A stretch of 16,827 nt of DNA from Methanospirillum sp. (lineage in GTDB: Archaea > Halobacteriota > Methanomicrobia > Methanomicrobiales > Methanospirillaceae). Each line of letters opens with the position of its first letter. Position 1 is the first letter of the stretch. The notes beneath the pieces are model-generated. The model had not been told where the DNA came from, ran no database searches, and saw nothing but the letters and a program-made list of their open reading frames with translations. Of this stretch, positions 15,328-16,827 are shown in pieces. The position numbers and the translations under genes were made by a program. The DNA lies in assembly GCA_028695895.1 (NCBI GenBank), contig JAQVIE010000007.1, positions 1 to 16,827 of the forward strand. Reading direction: 5' to 3'.

Positions 15328-15348
15328 TCCGGGGGAAAAATACCCGGA
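15328..15348. repeat. 6-bp inverted repeat just upstream of the CBS operon TATA box
   Basis: TCCGGG at 15328-15333 and CCCGGA at 15343-15348 with a 9-base A/T-rich spacer, next to the BRE position. A possible regulator site, but short enough to occur by chance. Confidence 0.35.
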
Positions 15349-15408
15349 ATTTCAGGTACCCTGGTAAGATTAGAATATGCCAGGGCGAACAGGTCGGTGC
15401 GGATATCT

Positions 15409-15430
15409 ATAAAAACCGGAAATAAATCCG
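15409..15430 (-). terminator. Weak terminator after the CBS-zinc ribbon gene
   Basis: On the minus strand a short stem (CGGA/TCCG around TTTATT) is followed by TTTTTAT, about 30 bases after the stop at 15460. The stem is weak; the T-tract is the main evidence. The TTTTTATAG part could alternatively be a secondary TATA element. Confidence 0.3.
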
Positions 15431-15459
15431 ATATGGTAGATTTCATCAGATATTGCATC

Positions 15460-16026
15460 TTACAACCGATCGTCTTCCATGCAGTTTGGACACATCAGTG
15501 AACCATCAATACTGGTCAGTTCATCTGACATCTGGCCACATCTGCTGCACATCCCTGAACCAATCTCGTCAGTACGGTTAATTACCATAAGTTCGTTCAT
15601 CAGTTCATTTATCTCGGTACTTACTGCAACGATGTCCCTGACACTCACTATTCCTATCACGACACCTTTCTCATTGGTGATGGGCAGCCTTCTGACCCGG
15701 TTTCGAATCATCAGGTGTGCAGCATCTTCAATGCTTTTATCTGTGCCAATTGTGATCAGGGGTGAAGTCATGATCTCACTGACATGGATCTCACTTGGGC
15801 GCAGATCCTGTGCGACAACCTTGCAGTTAATGTCCTGCTCGGTTACTATTCCCACGGCAACGCCATCTCTGATGACAATACAACTGCCGGATGGATCTTT
15901 GCTACACATCTTTCTTGCTGCATGTGCTACCGTTGCATGATAATCAATAGTCTTGGGGTTCGATCGCATTATTTCCCGCACTGGGACCTTTGTCTCGAGA
16001 TGGATGGTGTCACTGTTGTAGCTCAT
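15460..16026 (-). CDS. Two-CBS-domain protein with C-terminal zinc ribbon
   Basis: 188 residues. CBS1 about 14-70 (VPVREIMRSNPKTIDYHATV to GIVTEQDINCKV), CBS2 about 80-136 (IHVSEIMTSPLITIGTDKSI to GIVSVRDIVAVS), a short helix (140-149), then a zinc ribbon with Cys160, Cys163 (CSRC) and Cys179, Cys182 (CPNC). The CBS pair probably binds an adenosine ligand. The zinc ribbon may mediate protein or nucleic-acid contact; this architecture is known in archaea but its role is not established. A GTG start 9 nt upstream is possible, but the ATG at 16024-16026 is chosen because GAGGTGA, an almost perfect Shine-Dalgarno, precedes it by 5 nt and would overlap a GTG start. It is separated from the next CBS gene by 239 nt with its own promoter, and is transcribed divergently from the GTPase gene. 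Confidence 0.9.
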   Translation of the reverse strand: MSYNSDTIHLETKVPVREIMRSNPKTIDYHATVAHAARKMCSKDPSGSCIVIRDGVAVGIVTEQDINCKVVAQDLRPSEIHVSEIMTSPLITIGTDKSIEDAAHLMIRNRVRRLPITNEKGVVIGIVSVRDIVAVSTEINELMNELMVINRTDEIGSGMCSRCGQMSDELTSIDGSLMCPNCMEDDRL

Positions 16027-16241
16027 TACTGTCACCTCTTGGTTTCCCGGGCAGATGTATTGCTTTGATACTTATCGGGATCTGCTATTAATCCATCGCT
16101 CCGGTGGCCGCTTTATCAAATATCCAGGTTCCGAAACAAGTGGGATGACAACAATAATAATACTCCCTGATCAATTCCTTGTGAGCAGGCAGGCTTTAGG
16201 CTGGCCTGTTTTTAAAAAGCAGCCCCAGGGACGTAACCACA
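16027..16241. promoter_or_regulatory. Divergent intergenic region between CBS-zinc ribbon gene and GTPase gene
   Basis: 215 bases with no gene. On the minus strand, AT-rich stretches (ATATTTGATAAAG near 16110-16125, and ATTATTATTG near 16150-16162) could be TATA elements for the CBS-zinc ribbon gene, but none is clear. On the plus strand, TTTTTAAAAA at 16209-16218 lies 27 bases before 16240 and can serve the GTPase gene. An imperfect repeat (CAGGC at 16186-16190, GCCTG at 16204-16208) precedes it. Confidence 0.4.
16209..16218 (+). promoter_or_regulatory. Candidate TATA box of the GTPase gene
   Basis: TTTTTAAAAA centred about 28 bases before the ATG at 16242. Predicted start is near 16240, giving an almost leaderless mRNA. 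No strong Shine-Dalgarno is present (CAGGGA about 12 nt upstream). Confidence 0.4.
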
Positions 16242-16827
16242 ATGGGAATAAGCCAGACTCTCTCACGAATTCTGTTAAAACTTTTTCAAAATAAAACCGC
16301 CCGTATAGGCATATATGGTCCTCCAAATGCAGGTAAAACTACTCTTGCAAACAGGATCGCTGAAGACTGGTCAGGCGCTGTATCAGGGACAGCCAGTGAG
16401 GTGCCACATGAGACCAGGCGGGCAGTAAGAACAGGTAATATTACCATTACCGGCTCTAACGGTCGATCTATCACAATTGATATCGTCGACACACCCGGCG
16501 TTACAACCAGGGTTGACTATAAAGAGTTTATTGAGTACGGGATTGAACGGGAGGATGCAATAACCCGGGCACGCGAAGCAACTGAAGGAGTTGCAGAAGC
16601 AATGCACTGGCTCAGGGAAGACATAGACGGGGTGATTTACATGATTGATTCCACCTTGGATCCCTTTGCGCAGGTCAATATCATGATGATCGGAATCATC
16701 GAGAGTAGAAAGCTCCCGGTGATTATCGCTGCAAATAAGATTGATCTCCCGGATGCAGCACCCCAGCGAATAAGATCCGCTTTTCCCCAGCATCCGGTCG
16801 TGCCGGTTTCATGCATTGATGGAACCC
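16242..16827 (+). CDS. Era-like GTP-binding protein, 3' end cut by window edge
   Basis: The only plus-strand gene; 195 codons are visible and the frame is open at the window edge. G1/Walker A GPPNAGKT is at residues 26-33, a likely switch Thr lies in HETRRAVR (about 56-63), G3 DTPG is at 83-86, G4 NKID at 165-168, and a probable G5 VSC at 189-191. An extended helical insert (about 92-130) follows G3. This is the TRAFAC class GTPase fold, resembling the Era/Obg-like proteins annotated in methanogen genomes. No KH domain can be judged because the C-terminus is missing. The ATG at 16242-16244 is the only good start: the next in-frame codon upstream that breaks the frame is a TAG at 16197-16199. 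The role is unknown; ribosome or RNA-related functions are typical of relatives. Confidence 0.88.
   Translation, partial: MGISQTLSRILLKLFQNKTARIGIYGPPNAGKTTLANRIAEDWSGAVSGTASEVPHETRRAVRTGNITITGSNGRSITIDIVDTPGVTTRVDYKEFIEYGIEREDAITRAREATEGVAEAMHWLREDIDGVIYMIDSTLDPFAQVNIMMIGIIESRKLPVIIAANKIDLPDAAPQRIRSAFPQHPVVPVSCIDGT

Noticed and set aside
15479..15940. 153-codon plus-strand frame opposite the CBS-zinc ribbon gene
   Set aside because: Shadow of the CBS gene; the translation is rich in Ser/Ile/Thr with no domain, and the minus-strand gene has a strong ribosome binding site and motifs.
16186..16215. Rho-independent-like terminator (CAGGC...GCCTG then T-run) on the plus strand
   Set aside because: No plus-strand gene ends upstream; the stem has internal mismatches, and the T-run is better explained as the TATA box of the GTPase gene.
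16383..16793. 136-codon minus-strand frame at the right edge
   Set aside because: Opposite the GTPase gene, which has G1, G3 and G4 motifs on the plus strand.
1..16827. CRISPR arrays, insertion sequences, prophage or rRNA
   Set aside because: No repeated spacer-like units, transposase motifs, terminal repeats with target duplications, or rRNA segments were seen.

Overview
This window comes from a methanogenic euryarchaeon, probably of the order Methanomicrobiales (Methanospirillum-like; the lineage is inferred from gene order and protein character, not from a search). The archaeal signature is direct. It has archaeal-type ribosomal proteins, RNA polymerase subunits D, K and N, a ferredoxin-like domain inside RpoD, isopentenyl phosphate kinase, type 2 IPP isomerase, tRNA genes without an encoded CCA, and TATA boxes. 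Almost everything lies on the minus strand, so the order of transcription runs from high to low coordinates. One GTPase gene at the right edge is on the plus strand.

In order of transcription, the first block (about 16026 to 12807) holds four CBS-domain genes: a two-CBS protein with a C-terminal zinc ribbon, then three tightly packed four-CBS proteins (14 CBS repeats in all). The middle protein of the trio is cut by an in-frame TGA at 13829-13831; its reading frame continues for 81 codons and ends in an ATGA overlap with the next gene. A TATA box and a perfect 12-bp inverted repeat precede the trio. Next comes a deoxyhypusine synthase family gene (12760-11762). It keeps the catalytic Lys, but the residues matching the spermidine-binding acidic pair of the human enzyme are replaced.

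The second block (11669 to about 5788) is a classic archaeal translation and transcription cluster: tRNA-Ser(GCT), rps13, rps4, rps11, rpoD, rpl18e, rpl13, rps9, rpoN, tRNA-Pro(CGG), rpoK, eno, rps2. The tRNA-Pro begins at the nucleotide directly after the rpoN stop codon, so tRNA processing should cut the transcript there.

The third block continues in the same direction: a MEMO1-like gene (frameshifted near its 3' end), mevalonate kinase, isopentenyl phosphate kinase, type 2 IPP isomerase, RNase J and a prenyl diphosphate synthase that runs off the left edge. Together these cover the lower part of the archaeal mevalonate route to GGPP for ether lipids. Starts and stops overlap (TAGTG, an 8-nt overlap, ATGA, a TTG start inside the upstream gene), which indicates translational coupling.

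The points most worth a second look are the two broken reading frames (in-frame TGA in a CBS protein; frameshift in the MEMO1-like gene that removes its metal-ligand Cys from the frame), the atypical deoxyhypusine synthase, the CBS array with its inverted-repeat control region, and the tRNA abutting a stop codon. No mobile element, CRISPR array or rRNA was seen, and no gene-free stretch exceeds 300 bases.
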